A DNA stretch of 64,000 nucleotides from Enterobacter sp. Ag1 (lineage in GTDB: Bacteria; Pseudomonadota; Gammaproteobacteria; Enterobacterales; Enterobacteriaceae): NCBI GenBank assembly GCA_000277545.1, contig AKXM01000004.1, forward strand, positions 248,001 to 312,000. Direction: 5' to 3'. The position numbers and the translations under genes are program-made. Below, in pieces: positions 19,121 through 28,483 of the stretch (its first letter is position 1; every line of letters begins with the position of its first letter). The notes under the pieces were generated by a model. That model saw only the letters and a list, made by a program, of their open reading frames with translations. It was not told where the DNA came from and searched no databases.

Positions 19121-19328
19121 GCCAGCATAAAAAACGCTTCCCTCGGGAAGCGCTACAGACTATTGACAAACCTCTGCTGATATAAGAAATAACAGAGGGT
19201 TCGTTAAAAAAACAGGAAAATCAATTCATTGATTTTTGGCTAATAACCACAAAGAGGGAAAAATCACGCTTTTTCCCTCTTTGTCAGCAACTTTAAACGC
19301 TTCCCTCGGGAAGCGTTTTTTTTCACTC
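19121..19328. repeat. Cluster of five stem-loops between convergent fadR and ycgB
   Basis: Five inverted repeats in 208 bases. (1) CGCTTCC/GGAAGCG, 19135-19152. (2) CCTCTG/CAGAGG, 19171-19198. (3) AAAATCAA/TTGATTTT, 19217-19236. (4) A 14-bp perfect stem with arms 19250-19263 and 19270-19283. (5) AAACGCTTCC/GGAAGCGTTT, 19295-19318, followed by T-run to 19323. Hairpins 1 and 5 share an identical 18-mer, CGCTTCCCTCGGGAAGCG. Hairpin 5 is a strong forward terminator for fadR. Confidence 0.85.
19295..19323 (+). terminator. Rho-independent terminator, distal to fadR
   Basis: A 10-bp stem AAACGCTTCC/GGAAGCGTTT with a CTCG loop and eight T residues. It is the last of the five stem-loops described for 19121-19328. 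Confidence 0.85.
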
Positions 19329-20861
19329 TTACAGCGGGTTTCGCAGCGGGCAGCGCTCCAGCAGTTCCACGCTACCATCCGCATTTTGCTGCTCCAGCAC
19401 GACATCAAAGCCCCACAGGCGATGCACATGCTTGAGCACTTCTCTGCGCCCTTTATCCAGTGGGGCGCGGTTGTGCGGGATGTAGCGCAGCGTTAGCGAA
19501 CGATCCCCGCGCAAATCTACATCCCAAACCTGAATATTCGGCTCGAGGTTGCTCAGGTTGTACTGGGCCGACAGCTGGGAACGTATTTCCCTGTATCCCT
19601 CTTCATTGTGGATGGCCGAAATTTCCAGGTAATTATTACGGTCATCGTCCAGCACGGTGAACAGACGGAAGTCGCGCATCAGCTTAGGCGAAAGGAACTG
19701 GCTGATAAAGCTTTCGTCCTTGAAGTCACGCATGGCGAAATGCAGCGTTTCCAGCCAGTCTTTGCCGGCAATATCCGGGAACCAGTAGCGGTCTTCTTCG
19801 GTCGGTGACTGGCAAATACGTTTGATATCCTGGAACATGGCGAACCCCAGCGCGTAGGGGTTAATGCCGTTGTACCACGGGCTGTTATAGGGCGGCTGGA
19901 ACACCACATTAGTATGGCTGTGCAAAAACTCCAGCATAAAGCGGTCACTGACTTTGCCCTCGTCATACAGATGATTGAGAATGGTGTAGTGCCAGAAGGT
20001 GGCCCAGCCCTCGTTCATGACCTGGGTCTGTTTTTGCGGATAAAAATACTGGCTCACCTTGCGCACAATACGCAGGATCTCACGCTGCCACGGCTCCAGC
20101 AGCGGGGCATTCTTCTCCATAAAATACAGCAGATTCTCCTGCGGCTCCGAAGGGAAGCGGTGGGCGGATTCCGCGGCTTTTTCCTCTTCCTTACGCGGTA
20201 GCGTGCGCCAGAGCGTATTCACCTGGCTTTGCAGATACTCTTCCCGGCTTTTCTGGCGCGCTTTCTCCTCCTGCAGGGATATCTTCTGCGGGCGTTTATA
20301 GCGGTCCACGCCGTAATTCATCAGCGCGTGGCAGGAGTCCAGCAGGCGCTCCACCTCATCAACCCCGTAGCGCTCTTCACACTGCGTAATGTAATTTTTG
20401 GCGAAAATCAGGTAGTCGATTATCGAGCTGGCATCCGTCCAGCTGCGGAACAGGTAGTTGTTTTTAAAGAAAGAGTTGTGCCCGTAACAGGCATGCGCAA
20501 TCACCAACGCCTGCATGGTGATGGTGTTCTCTTCCATCAAATAGGCAATGCAGGGGTTAGAGTTGATGACGATCTCATACGCCAGCCCTTGCTGCCCGTG
20601 CTTGTACAGGCGCTCGGTTTCGATGAATTTTTTGCCAAAAGACCAGTGCGGGTAGTTAATCGGCATCCCGACGCTGGAATACGCGTCCATCATCTGCTCG
20701 GAGGTAATGACCTCAATCTGGTGGGGATAGGTGTCCAGGCGGTAGAGCTTTGCTACCCGGTCAATCTCGGCCAGGTAAATGTCCAGTAGCTCAAACGTCC
20801 AGTCGGGGCCGTCACTCAGACGGGTGGGATCCTTTGTGGCGAAATCAGTTACGTTAGCCAT
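19329..20861 (-). CDS. ycgB: SpoVR-family protein YcgB
   Basis: A 510-residue SpoVR-family protein, exactly the E. coli YcgB length when started at ATG 20861. That start follows GAGGG at a 6-base spacing, and the downstream DPTRLSDGPDWTFELLD matches E. coli. The long upstream in-frame extension is unconserved. It contains NEGWATFWHYTILNHLY, typical of the family. The function is poorly understood. In E. coli ycgB is a stationary-phase gene often linked to yeaG/yeaH. It is divergent from dadA. Confidence 0.95.
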   Translation of the reverse strand: MANVTDFATKDPTRLSDGPDWTFELLDIYLAEIDRVAKLYRLDTYPHQIEVITSEQMMDAYSSVGMPINYPHWSFGKKFIETERLYKHGQQGLAYEIVINSNPCIAYLMEENTITMQALVIAHACYGHNSFFKNNYLFRSWTDASSIIDYLIFAKNYITQCEERYGVDEVERLLDSCHALMNYGVDRYKRPQKISLQEEKARQKSREEYLQSQVNTLWRTLPRKEEEKAAESAHRFPSEPQENLLYFMEKNAPLLEPWQREILRIVRKVSQYFYPQKQTQVMNEGWATFWHYTILNHLYDEGKVSDRFMLEFLHSHTNVVFQPPYNSPWYNGINPYALGFAMFQDIKRICQSPTEEDRYWFPDIAGKDWLETLHFAMRDFKDESFISQFLSPKLMRDFRLFTVLDDDRNNYLEISAIHNEEGYREIRSQLSAQYNLSNLEPNIQVWDVDLRGDRSLTLRYIPHNRAPLDKGRREVLKHVHRLWGFDVVLEQQNADGSVELLERCPLRNPL

Positions 20862-21186
20862 CAGCGCGCCCTCATTGTTTTCGACTTTCTCTGGATGGAA
20901 AGCCTCACTCTCAAGAATAGACAACTCCTGAAAGATAGCGCCGACAAGTAAAATTTTTTCTTCGCGATTTATTGATCTCAATAGCGGGCTTTTAGCGCGT
21001 CACTCAGCATTTTATTTTGACGAAAATGTTTTCCCGTACAGGAGATGCTAATTATCCCGCTCCAGCGCTGGCGGGCAGGTTTGTGAGTTTAGTCACCATA
21101 ATAAAGCCATATGTTGAATAACATATTCAACTGAGTTATCAATATGTAATCAGAAGATTATTCTTTTAGCTAATTGCGGAGCAGAT
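20862..21186. promoter_or_regulatory. Divergent control region between ycgB and dadAX
   Basis: A 325-bp gap. The dadA-proximal part is AT-rich (21110-21170) and holds a good CRP site at 21082-21097. In E. coli, dadAX is controlled by Lrp and CRP and ycgB by RpoS. No open frame of note is seen here. Confidence 0.6.
21082..21097. promoter_or_regulatory. Candidate CRP-cAMP site upstream of dadA
   Basis: TGTGA-GTTTAG-TCACC matches the CRP consensus TGTGA-N6-TCACA at nine of ten key positions. It lies about 90 bases before the dadA ATG, consistent with the known catabolite control of dadAX in E. coli. Confidence 0.7.
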
Positions 21187-22485
21187 ATGCGTGTTGTGGT
21201 GCTGGGAAGTGGTGTCGTCGGCGTGGCGAGCGCCTGGTATTTACGTCAGGCCGGGCATGAAGTCACTGTCATCGATCGCGAATCAGGGCCGGCGCAGGAA
21301 ACTAGCGCGGCCAACGCCGGGCAGATCTCTCCGGGCTATGCTGCTCCGTGGGCGGCTCCGGGCGTCCCGTTAAAAGCCATTAAGTGGATGTTCCAGCGCC
21401 ACGCGCCGCTGGCCATCAGCCTCGACGGAACCCAGTTCCAGCTGAAGTGGATGTGGCAGATGCTGCGCAACTGCGATACCCGCCATTACATGGAAAATAA
21501 AGGCCGCATGGTACGCCTGGCGGAGTACAGCCGTGATTGCCTGAAAGAATTGCGCCACGCCACAGGCATCCAGTATGAAGGCCGGCAGGGCGGGACGCTG
21601 CAGCTGTTCCGCACCGAGCAGCAGTATGAAAGCGCGGCCAAAGACATCGCCGTCTTGAAAGACGCAGGCGTGCCGTATGAGCTGCTGGAAGCTAGCCAGC
21701 TTAACCGCGTTGAACCCGCGCTGGCGGACGTAGCCCACAAGCTGACCGGCGGCCTGCGTTTACCGAACGATGAAACCGGTGACTGCCAGCTGTTTACCCA
21801 AAACCTGGCGCGGATGGCGGCGGAAGCCGGCGTTGAGTTTCGCTTCAATACGCCGGTTGATCGTCTGCTTTACGACAACCAGCAAATCAGCGGCGTACAG
21901 TGCGGCCAGGAAGTGGTGAAGGGGGATGCCTACGTCGTGGCATTCGGGTCCTATTCCACTGGCCTGCTCAAGGGCATCGCCGATATTCCTGTCTATCCTT
22001 TGAAAGGTTACTCCCTGACAATTCCTATTGCCGACGAACAGGGCGCGCCGGTTTCAACCATTCTGGATGAGACCTACAAGATCGCTATTACCCGCTTTGA
22101 CAACCGCATCCGCGTGGGAGGCATGGCAGAAATAGTCGGTTTTAACACTGAGCTGCTGCAGCCGCGCCGTGAAACGCTGGAAATGGTCGTCAGGGATCTC
22201 TATCCGCGAGGCGGGCACGTCGAGCAGGCCACGTTCTGGACCGGGCTGCGTCCGATGACGCCGGACGGGACGCCAATTGTTGGGCGTACGCCGTTCAAGA
22301 ATCTCTGGCTTAATACCGGACACGGCACGCTAGGCTGGACAATGGCATGCGGTTCGGGCCAGATGCTGAGCGACCTGATCTCCGGGCGTACTCCGGCTAT
22401 CCCAAGCGAGGATTTAGGCATCGCACGCTACGCGCCAGGCTTTACGCCACTGAGCGCCCGCCACCTTCACGGCGCACATAACTAA
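21187..22485 (+). CDS. dadA: D-amino acid dehydrogenase, small (catalytic) subunit
   Basis: A 432-residue FAD-dependent dehydrogenase (E. coli 432). The Rossmann motif [13 protein letters not shown] is at residues 7-19. [15 protein letters not shown] and the C-terminal [16 protein letters not shown] complete the flavin and substrate site. It oxidises D-alanine to pyruvate and ammonia at the inner membrane. With dadX, 11 bases downstream, it forms the L-alanine catabolic operon. Confidence 0.97.
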   Translation: MRVVVLGSGVVGVASAWYLRQAGHEVTVIDRESGPAQETSAANAGQISPGYAAPWAAPGVPLKAIKWMFQRHAPLAISLDGTQFQLKWMWQMLRNCDTRHYMENKGRMVRLAEYSRDCLKELRHATGIQYEGRQGGTLQLFRTEQQYESAAKDIAVLKDAGVPYELLEASQLNRVEPALADVAHKLTGGLRLPNDETGDCQLFTQNLARMAAEAGVEFRFNTPVDRLLYDNQQISGVQCGQEVVKGDAYVVAFGSYSTGLLKGIADIPVYPLKGYSLTIPIADEQGAPVSTILDETYKIAITRFDNRIRVGGMAEIVGFNTELLQPRRETLEMVVRDLYPRGGHVEQATFWTGLRPMTPDGTPIVGRTPFKNLWLNTGHGTLGWTMACGSGQMLSDLISGRTPAIPSEDLGIARYAPGFTPLSARHLHGAHN

Positions 22486-22496
22486 AAGGAGCCGTC

Positions 22497-23567
22497 ATGT
22501 CCCGTCCTGTGGTAGCGACGCTGGATCTAAGCGCGCTGCGCAATAATCTTGAAGTGGTGCGCAGAGCCGCCCCGCGTTCGCGTGTCTGGTCGGTCGTTAA
22601 GGCCAACGCATATGGCCACGGTCTCGACCGTATCTGGTCGGCGTTAGGCGCGACCGATGGTTTTGCCATGCTGAATCTCGAAGAGGCCATTTTGCTGCGT
22701 GAGCGCGGCTGGAAAGGGCCGATCCTGATGCTGGAAGGGTTCTTCCATGCCGATGAGCTGGCGTTGTTCGACAAATACCGGCTGACCACCAGCCTGCACA
22801 GCAACTGGCAGGTGAAGGCGATAGCCAACGCGAAGCTGAGCGCGCCGCTGGATGTTTATCTCAAAATCAATAGCGGGATGAATCGTCTCGGGTTTACGCC
22901 CGACCGCGTACACGGCATCTGGCAAAAACTCCGTTCTATCCCGAATGTGGGCGAACTGACCCTGATGGCGCATTTTGCCGATGCGGAGCAGCCAGAAGGC
23001 ATTATTGAGCCGATGAAGCGCATTGAACAGGCGGCGGAGGGAATTGACGCCCCTCGCTCGCTGTCAAACTCGGCTGCTACGCTGTGGCACCCGGAGGCGC
23101 ATTTTGACTGGGTTCGCCCGGGGATAATCCTTTATGGCGCCTCTCCGAGCGGGCAATGGCAGGATATCGCCACCAGCGGCCTTCAGCCGGTAATGACGTT
23201 GAGCAGCGAAATTATCGGCATTCAGAACCTGAAGGCTGGCGATACCGTGGGCTACGGCAGCCGCTACACCGCCAGCGGCGAGCAGCGAATCGGCATTGTG
23301 GCTGGTGGCTATGCGGACGGCTACCCACGTATTGCGGCGGATGGCACGCCGGTCATGGTGGATGGCATCATGACCCGCCTGGTGGGCAAAGTGTCGATGG
23401 ATATGATCGCTGTAGACCTGACGCCTTGCCCGCAGGCGGGTATCGGCAGCCCGGTTGAGCTATGGGGCAAAAACGTCAAAATTGACGATGTCGCCAGCGC
23501 CGCGGGTACGGTTGGCTATGAGCTGATGTGTGCGTTAGCGCCGAGAGTGCCGGTGGTGATGAGTTAA
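22497..23567 (+). CDS. dadX: Catabolic alanine racemase
   Basis: A 356-residue PLP enzyme. The PLP-Lys is in VVKANAYGHG near residue 34, and the second-base Tyr is in VGYGSRYTA. It converts L-alanine to D-alanine for DadA. Length and sequence follow E. coli DadX. AAAAGGAG immediately upstream is a strong ribosome-binding site. It is the last gene of dadAX; a REP-like repeat pair follows. Confidence 0.97.
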   Translation: MSRPVVATLDLSALRNNLEVVRRAAPRSRVWSVVKANAYGHGLDRIWSALGATDGFAMLNLEEAILLRERGWKGPILMLEGFFHADELALFDKYRLTTSLHSNWQVKAIANAKLSAPLDVYLKINSGMNRLGFTPDRVHGIWQKLRSIPNVGELTLMAHFADAEQPEGIIEPMKRIEQAAEGIDAPRSLSNSAATLWHPEAHFDWVRPGIILYGASPSGQWQDIATSGLQPVMTLSSEIIGIQNLKAGDTVGYGSRYTASGEQRIGIVAGGYADGYPRIAADGTPVMVDGIMTRLVGKVSMDMIAVDLTPCPQAGIGSPVELWGKNVKIDDVASAAGTVGYELMCALAPRVPVVMS

Positions 23568-23660
23568 CGTTTCTGCTTCTCTCGAGATGTTGTCTCGCTG
23601 TCATCTTGCTTGATGACAGGCACTGAATTTAACCGCAGAATCGCTTCTGGTTTTTTTACT

Positions 23661-23754
23661 CTCACCCTAACCCTCTCCCAGAGGGAGAGGGGATAAAGAA
23701 GGTTTCCGCTGTTTTTTTTCCCCCTCTCCCTCAGGGAGAGGGCCGGGGTGAGGG
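23661..23754. repeat. Pair of inverted GC-rich palindromic repeats (REP/BIME-like)
   Basis: Two copies of a palindromic unit in opposite orientation: unit 1 at 23661-23692 (core CCCTCTCCCAGAGGGAGAGG) and unit 2 at 23719-23754 (core CCCTCTCCCTCAGGGAGAGG). Both carry the CTCACCC/GGGTGAG-type tail. They lie between convergent dadX and cvrA and may end both transcripts. This unit is familiar as a dispersed intergenic repeat in enterobacteria. Confidence 0.8.
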
Positions 23755-23758
23755 GAGA

Positions 23759-25495
23759 CTACTCCTCTTCTTCCTCAGCCACCCGGACACCAATCTTACG
23801 CACCAGGTTGTCCTCTTTCTCGGCCACCGTCCAAATCATTCCGGCAAACTCCACCTGGTCGCCAACCACCGGCGCGCCGCCGAGCATCCCCAGCACAAAA
23901 TCACCTAACGATTGCTGAGGATCCACTTCTTCATCCAGCGTCAGGCCGTAAATGGTCGCCACGTCGGAGAACTGGGCGCTGGCTTCCAGAATAAAGTCGC
24001 CAAAGAAACGCTGATCCAAGTCCACCGGCGGCGACTGGCTAAACAGTTTCCCCAGCGCGGGAAGATCGCGTTCCCGGCCAATAACGCAAAGCACATCGCC
24101 TTCTCGCAGGCGGGTGCTGCCCGTTGGGTGAAGCAGTACGTTATTGCGGAACAGCGCGGCAATACGCGTTTCTTCTGGCATATGCAGGTCACGCAGGGCG
24201 GCACCCACGCACCATTTCTCTTCGCTTAGCTGGTAGACAAACTGTTCCCACGGATTGTCAGGATGAATATCCAGACCCACGCGCGAAACGGGCCAGCCTA
24301 CTGGCGGCACGACGACTTTGGCTTTTTTGGCGGCCCAGCCCAGCGACGTGCCCTGGAGCAGCAGAGACACCAGCACCACAAAGAAGGCCACGTTGAAGAA
24401 CAGGCGGGCGTTATCCAGCCCGGCCATCATCGGGAACACCGCCAGGATAATCGGCACTGCGCCTCGCAGCCCAACCCAACTGATAAATACGCGTTCGCGC
24501 AGATTAAAACCGCGGAATGGCAGCAGACCGGCAAAAATCGACAGCGGACGAGCAAAGAAGATCATCCACGCGGAAAGCAGGAGAGCAGGGACTGCAATCG
24601 GCAGCAGATCGGACGGGTTCACCAGTAAACCCAGCACCAGGAACATGCCGATTTGCGCCATCCAGGCCAGGCCGTCGAAGGTTTGCAGGATCCCGAAACG
24701 GTTGCGAATCGGGCGGTTGCCCATCACAAAGCCGCACAGATAAACCGCCAGAATACCGCTGCCGTCCAGCGCCGTCGTGACGCCAAATACCATAATCCCG
24801 CCGCTCAGGGCCAGCATCGGGTAAAGCCCGTGGGGTAAGGTTATCCGGTTAATCATTTGCAGCAGCAGATAGCCGCCGCCGAGGCCAAGCACAATCCCCA
24901 GGCCAAATTGCTGAATGATGTGCACGAGGAACAGCCAGCTCAGGCCGGTCTGGTGCTGCTGGATCATCTCAATCAGCGTGATGGTGAGAAACACCGCCAT
25001 CGGGTCATTGCTGCCCGATTCAATTTCAAGCGTCGCGCCTACGCGTTCGTTCAGGCCTTTCCCACCGAGCAGGGAAAAGACCGCGGCGGCGTCGGTGGAG
25101 CCGACAATGGCGCCGATAAGCAGGCCGTCAATCAGGTTCAGGTTGAACAGCCAGGCGGCGGCAATCCCGGTCAGTCCGGAGGTAATTAATACCCCAACGG
25201 TTGCCAGCGAGAGCGCGGGGCCCAGCGCAACGCGAAACGAACTCGCCTGGGTTCTCATCCCGCCGTCAAGCAGGATCACCGCCAGCGCCAGGTTGCTGAT
25301 CAGGTAGGCAAAGGGATAATTATCAAACGGGATACCGCCAAGGCCATCGATCCCGGCCAGCATGCCGATAGCCAGAAAGATAACCAGAATGGGAATGCCC
25401 AGACGAGAGGAGAAAGAACTTAATAAGATACTGCAAGTTACCAGAACGGAACCCAAAATAAACAGACTGACAATCGCCCCTGCGTCCAAAATCAT
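23759..25495 (-). CDS. cvrA: K+/H+ antiporter NhaP2 (CvrA)
   Basis: A 578-residue CPA1-family antiporter, the same length as E. coli CvrA. About 12-13 membrane helices carry [16 protein letters not shown] and [11 protein letters not shown], the conserved acidic ion-site segments. A cytoplasmic TrkA-C-type domain follows ([20 protein letters not shown]). It ends with a Glu-rich tail. It exports K+ or Na+ for protons and contributes to osmotic and pH balance. Confidence 0.96.
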   Translation of the reverse strand: MILDAGAIVSLFILGSVLVTCSILLSSFSSRLGIPILVIFLAIGMLAGIDGLGGIPFDNYPFAYLISNLALAVILLDGGMRTQASSFRVALGPALSLATVGVLITSGLTGIAAAWLFNLNLIDGLLIGAIVGSTDAAAVFSLLGGKGLNERVGATLEIESGSNDPMAVFLTITLIEMIQQHQTGLSWLFLVHIIQQFGLGIVLGLGGGYLLLQMINRITLPHGLYPMLALSGGIMVFGVTTALDGSGILAVYLCGFVMGNRPIRNRFGILQTFDGLAWMAQIGMFLVLGLLVNPSDLLPIAVPALLLSAWMIFFARPLSIFAGLLPFRGFNLRERVFISWVGLRGAVPIILAVFPMMAGLDNARLFFNVAFFVVLVSLLLQGTSLGWAAKKAKVVVPPVGWPVSRVGLDIHPDNPWEQFVYQLSEEKWCVGAALRDLHMPEETRIAALFRNNVLLHPTGSTRLREGDVLCVIGRERDLPALGKLFSQSPPVDLDQRFFGDFILEASAQFSDVATIYGLTLDEEVDPQQSLGDFVLGMLGGAPVVGDQVEFAGMIWTVAEKEDNLVRKIGVRVAEEEEE

Positions 25496-25578
25496 TCGTC
25501 TCCTTTGTCTATGTTGTCGAATTGTAACATGTCATCTGTTACGCAAACGCTCAAAAAGGGCGCTTAAACCGGGCTTCT

Positions 25579-26490
25579 TTAGCGAAGTACCGGGTGTCCA
25601 CTTAACGTCAATCGGGAGGTAACGCCGTCGTGGGCCAGCTCGCCAAACGCGCCGAGCGGCAGCGTCACGGTTTGTGGTTCATGTCCAAAAGGCAGGCCGG
25701 AAAGGACAGGCACGTTCAGGCGCTGTTGCAGCGTTTTACGCATTACTTCAAAAGTATATCCTGCATCGTAATCCGTTGCGGTTGTACCGTTAAAACTTCC
25801 TAAAATAATCGCTTTCTGGCGTGACAGAATGCCCGTATGGTAAAGCTGCAGCAGCATGCGCTCAACGCGGAAGGGATGTTCGTTGATGTCTTCCACAACC
25901 AAAATACCGCCGTCTATTGGCGGCAAAAAAGGCGTGCTGACCAGAGAGATTAGCATTGCGAGATTGCCGCCCCAAACCGTGCCGCTGGCCTGCATCGCGG
26001 GCGCATCGTTTTCCCAACTTAGTGTGAACGTCGGTTCGCTTAGCGCCTGCCAGAAGTGGCGCCAGGTATATTCATCCATCTCCTCGGCACCAAAATTTCC
26101 GGCCAGCATCGGGCCACTGAAGGTGATGGCTCCGCACTGTGCCAGCAGGGCCATCTGGAAAGCGGTGAAGTCGCTGTGACCGCAAATAATTTGTGGCCGG
26201 GCGCGAAGCGAAGCCCCAAGACGTGAAAAATCAATGTGCTCAAGCAGGCGGCTCATGCCGTAACCCCCGCGCACGGCCAGCACGATGTCCGTTTCCGGCG
26301 GCAGCGCCGCCAGCTGATTAAGTTCAGCCAGTCGTTCACTGTCCGTGCCGGCAAAACGCTGAAAACGCCGGGTCACTGCCTGCTGATTGACGACCTGATG
26401 CCCATTCTCTTCCAGCCGACGAATGCCCCTGGCGGCGGCCTGTTGATTAATGCAGTAGCCGGACGGGGCGATTAAATGAATCAGAGACAT
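25579..26490 (-). CDS. ldcA: Muramoyltetrapeptide carboxypeptidase (LD-carboxypeptidase A)
   Basis: A 303-residue S66-family serine peptidase of murein recycling. It removes the terminal D-Ala from cytoplasmic murein tetrapeptides. The catalytic Ser is in [10 protein letters not shown], the Glu in [13 protein letters not shown] and the His in [21 protein letters not shown] is characteristic. It is divergent from emtA, another murein enzyme. Confidence 0.96.
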   Translation of the reverse strand: MSLIHLIAPSGYCINQQAAARGIRRLEENGHQVVNQQAVTRRFQRFAGTDSERLAELNQLAALPPETDIVLAVRGGYGMSRLLEHIDFSRLGASLRARPQIICGHSDFTAFQMALLAQCGAITFSGPMLAGNFGAEEMDEYTWRHFWQALSEPTFTLSWENDAPAMQASGTVWGGNLAMLISLVSTPFLPPIDGGILVVEDINEHPFRVERMLLQLYHTGILSRQKAIILGSFNGTTATDYDAGYTFEVMRKTLQQRLNVPVLSGLPFGHEPQTVTLPLGAFGELAHDGVTSRLTLSGHPVLR

Positions 26491-26585
26491 GGCATTTCCT
26501 TGCTGAATATGAATTGGTTATCATGCCGCTATCGAGAGCGCTTGTCATCGCCGTTATGGCCGGCCACATCAATAAGGATAGAGGC

Positions 26586-27197
26586 GTGAAATTAAGAGGG
26601 TTTATCATTCTGGTGCTTTTTTTGGCCGGTTGCTCCAGCCATTCTCCGCAGCAGCAGGCACCGTGGGATCCGACGATCCCCACCCAGCGGGCGCTGAACT
26701 GGATGCCGCTGACCGAACTCTCCGGCCAGCAATGGGGCGTTAGTCCGAGACTGATAACGGCAATTATTGCGGTAGAGTCGGGCGGCAATCCGCAGCTGGT
26801 TAGCGCCTCTAATGCCATTGGCCTGATGCAGATCAAAGGCTCCACGGCGGGCAAAGAGGTGTATCGCAATCAGGGCTTCAGAGGGCAGCCCTCGGACAGT
26901 GAACTGAGAGAGCCGGCGCGTAATATCGACATCGGTACGGCTTATCTGAGTATTCTGGAACACGGCATTTTGCGGGGAATCAACGACCCGCAGGTGATGC
27001 AGTACGCGCTGATTGTTTCTTACGTGAACGGGGCGGGGGCGCTACTAAGAACCTTTGATTCCGACAGGCAGACCGCAATCGACAAAATTAACCGCCTGAG
27101 CCCGGATGAATTTTATCAGCATGTAGCGACCAACCATCCTGCGCCGCAGGCACCGCGCTACCTGTATAAGGTCACGCGGGCCATGAACGCCATTTAA
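26586..27197 (+). CDS. emtA: Membrane-bound lytic murein endotransglycosylase E
   Basis: A 203-residue lipoprotein (E. coli 203). The start is GTG at 26586 after AAGGA, giving [16 protein letters not shown] with a lipobox; longer in-frame starts spoil the signal peptide. Catalytic Glu is in [11 protein letters not shown], followed by AIGLMQIK, the lysozyme-like Slt motif. EmtA cuts glycan strands internally at the outer membrane. It ends two bases before convergent ycgR. Confidence 0.95.
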   Translation: MKLRGFIILVLFLAGCSSHSPQQQAPWDPTIPTQRALNWMPLTELSGQQWGVSPRLITAIIAVESGGNPQLVSASNAIGLMQIKGSTAGKEVYRNQGFRGQPSDSELREPARNIDIGTAYLSILEHGILRGINDPQVMQYALIVSYVNGAGALLRTFDSDRQTAIDKINRLSPDEFYQHVATNHPAPQAPRYLYKVTRAMNAI

Positions 27198-27198
27198 G

Positions 27199-27930
27199 CT
27201 ATTTCACGCGGTTGGCCTTTTCCCGGGCCGACCGCTCCAGCGAGAAAATAATCTTTTGCAGTTCGCGCTCGACCGCCGGGTTGACGTTTAAGAAACGAAA
27301 ACTCAGGCGCGGAGTAGAAATGGTCTCGTTTTTACTGTCCACGACTTTTCGCTCTGAAACCATCACCAGCTGCATATCAAAGTAAAACTTGCCCCATTCT
27401 ACGAGATCCATCTCTACGCGGCCAAAACGCAGCCCGGGTGCAAGGCCCGGCGGTAACGTGCCGTCCACCAGGGCGCCCATTCCACCAAGAGACAGGTCGC
27501 AGAGCCGGAAGGCAAACTGAGAACCGTCGGCAAGTTCGGTGCGGCAATAATACTGGGGCTGCGTAGGCGCGGTAATGCGGAAATATTCCCGGCGCTGAAC
27601 GAACCACAGCGATGGCGGTAGCGGCGTGGTAAACGCGGGGAGATTTTGATATTCCGTCGCTTTAAGGCCGGGCAGGGAGAATTCGACTTTTGCCCCCTGC
27701 GTTTCAGCGATGAAATCAATATCGTTGGCCTTCTGCACGGAAAGGTTTTCCCGCGCCTGGCTGCCAAAGTCCAGCACTAAACGCTCCGCCGAGACATCGA
27801 GAATTTTGCTGATGAACTGCCCGTTAGACCATTCCAGCCTGACGGGAACCTGCTGTCTGTGTAAATCACGTAACACACCTAATACTGCCAGAGGAGACTG
27901 CTTCAGGAACTGATCGTTATAGTGACTCAA
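27199..27930 (-). CDS. ycgR: c-di-GMP-dependent flagellar brake YcgR
   Basis: A 243-residue protein with an N-terminal YcgR domain and a C-terminal PilZ domain. The c-di-GMP signature is visible: RRxxxR in QRREYFRITAP and DxSxxG in CDLSLGGMGAL. With bound c-di-GMP, YcgR contacts the flagellar motor and slows swimming. E. coli YcgR is 244 residues. No flagellar genes lie nearby, as is usual for this locus. Confidence 0.96.
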   Translation of the reverse strand: MSHYNDQFLKQSPLAVLGVLRDLHRQQVPVRLEWSNGQFISKILDVSAERLVLDFGSQARENLSVQKANDIDFIAETQGAKVEFSLPGLKATEYQNLPAFTTPLPPSLWFVQRREYFRITAPTQPQYYCRTELADGSQFAFRLCDLSLGGMGALVDGTLPPGLAPGLRFGRVEMDLVEWGKFYFDMQLVMVSERKVVDSKNETISTPRLSFRFLNVNPAVERELQKIIFSLERSAREKANRVK

Positions 27931-28166
27931 GGCTCAAGTCCTTGTTGTGTTTTCAGGTTGTGGTAACGAAGCTTATCGGCAAAACCGCACAAAACTTAAT
28001 ACAAATTTTTGACTATTTTTTCCTGAAAATGCGCATAACCAGGTGAGATTCATCACGTTTTTTTGCAGCCGAACTATACTCTTTTTGACAGCAGGTCGCT
28101 GGCCGGGGCGCAGACAGCCTCGGGCGAGCCTGCTAAAGCTCACAATGTAGAAGAGGACGTTCTAAA

Positions 28167-28418
28167 ATGGGTATCCTGGCCTGGATTATTTTTGGTCTTA
28201 TCGCGGGTGTGGTAGCTAAGTGGATTATGCCTGGCAAAGACGGCGGCGGTATTATCCTCACCTGTATTCTGGGGATCGTGGGCGCGGTTGTCGGCGGTTG
28301 GGTGGCGACGGCATTGCACCTTGGCGGACCGGTAACCGGTTTTAACTGGCCAAGTTTCTTTGTGGCGGTGATTGGCGCCATTATTGTGCTGGCTATTTTC
28401 AGGATGGTACGACGGTAG
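28167..28418 (+). CDS. ymgE: GlsB/YeaQ/YmgE-family small membrane protein
   Basis: An 83-residue, three-helix inner-membrane protein, the 'transglycosylase-associated' family. GILAWIIFGLIAGVVAKWIM and the GGGIILTCILGIVGAVVGG Gly zipper are typical. Stress-induced in several species; the biochemical role is unknown. Located between ycgR and treA as in E. coli, although a siderophore receptor is inserted here. Confidence 0.9.
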   Translation: MGILAWIIFGLIAGVVAKWIMPGKDGGGIILTCILGIVGAVVGGWVATALHLGGPVTGFNWPSFFVAVIGAIIVLAIFRMVRR

Positions 28419-28435
28419 AAAGTCATTCATTACGT

Positions 28436-28461
28436 AAAAACGGCCCTGAAGGGCCGTTTTT
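28436..28461. terminator. Bidirectional terminator between ymgE and the siderophore receptor
   Basis: An 11-bp stem AAAAACGGCCC/GGGCCGTTTTT with a TGAA loop. It serves both convergent genes. Confidence 0.9.
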
Positions 28462-28483
28462 ACGTTTAGCTTTCTATATAAGT

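Noticed and set aside
19121-19328. CRISPR-like or tandem repeat array
   Set aside because: Only two copies of one 18-mer hairpin exist, with unequal surroundings and no cas genes; they are better explained as terminators.
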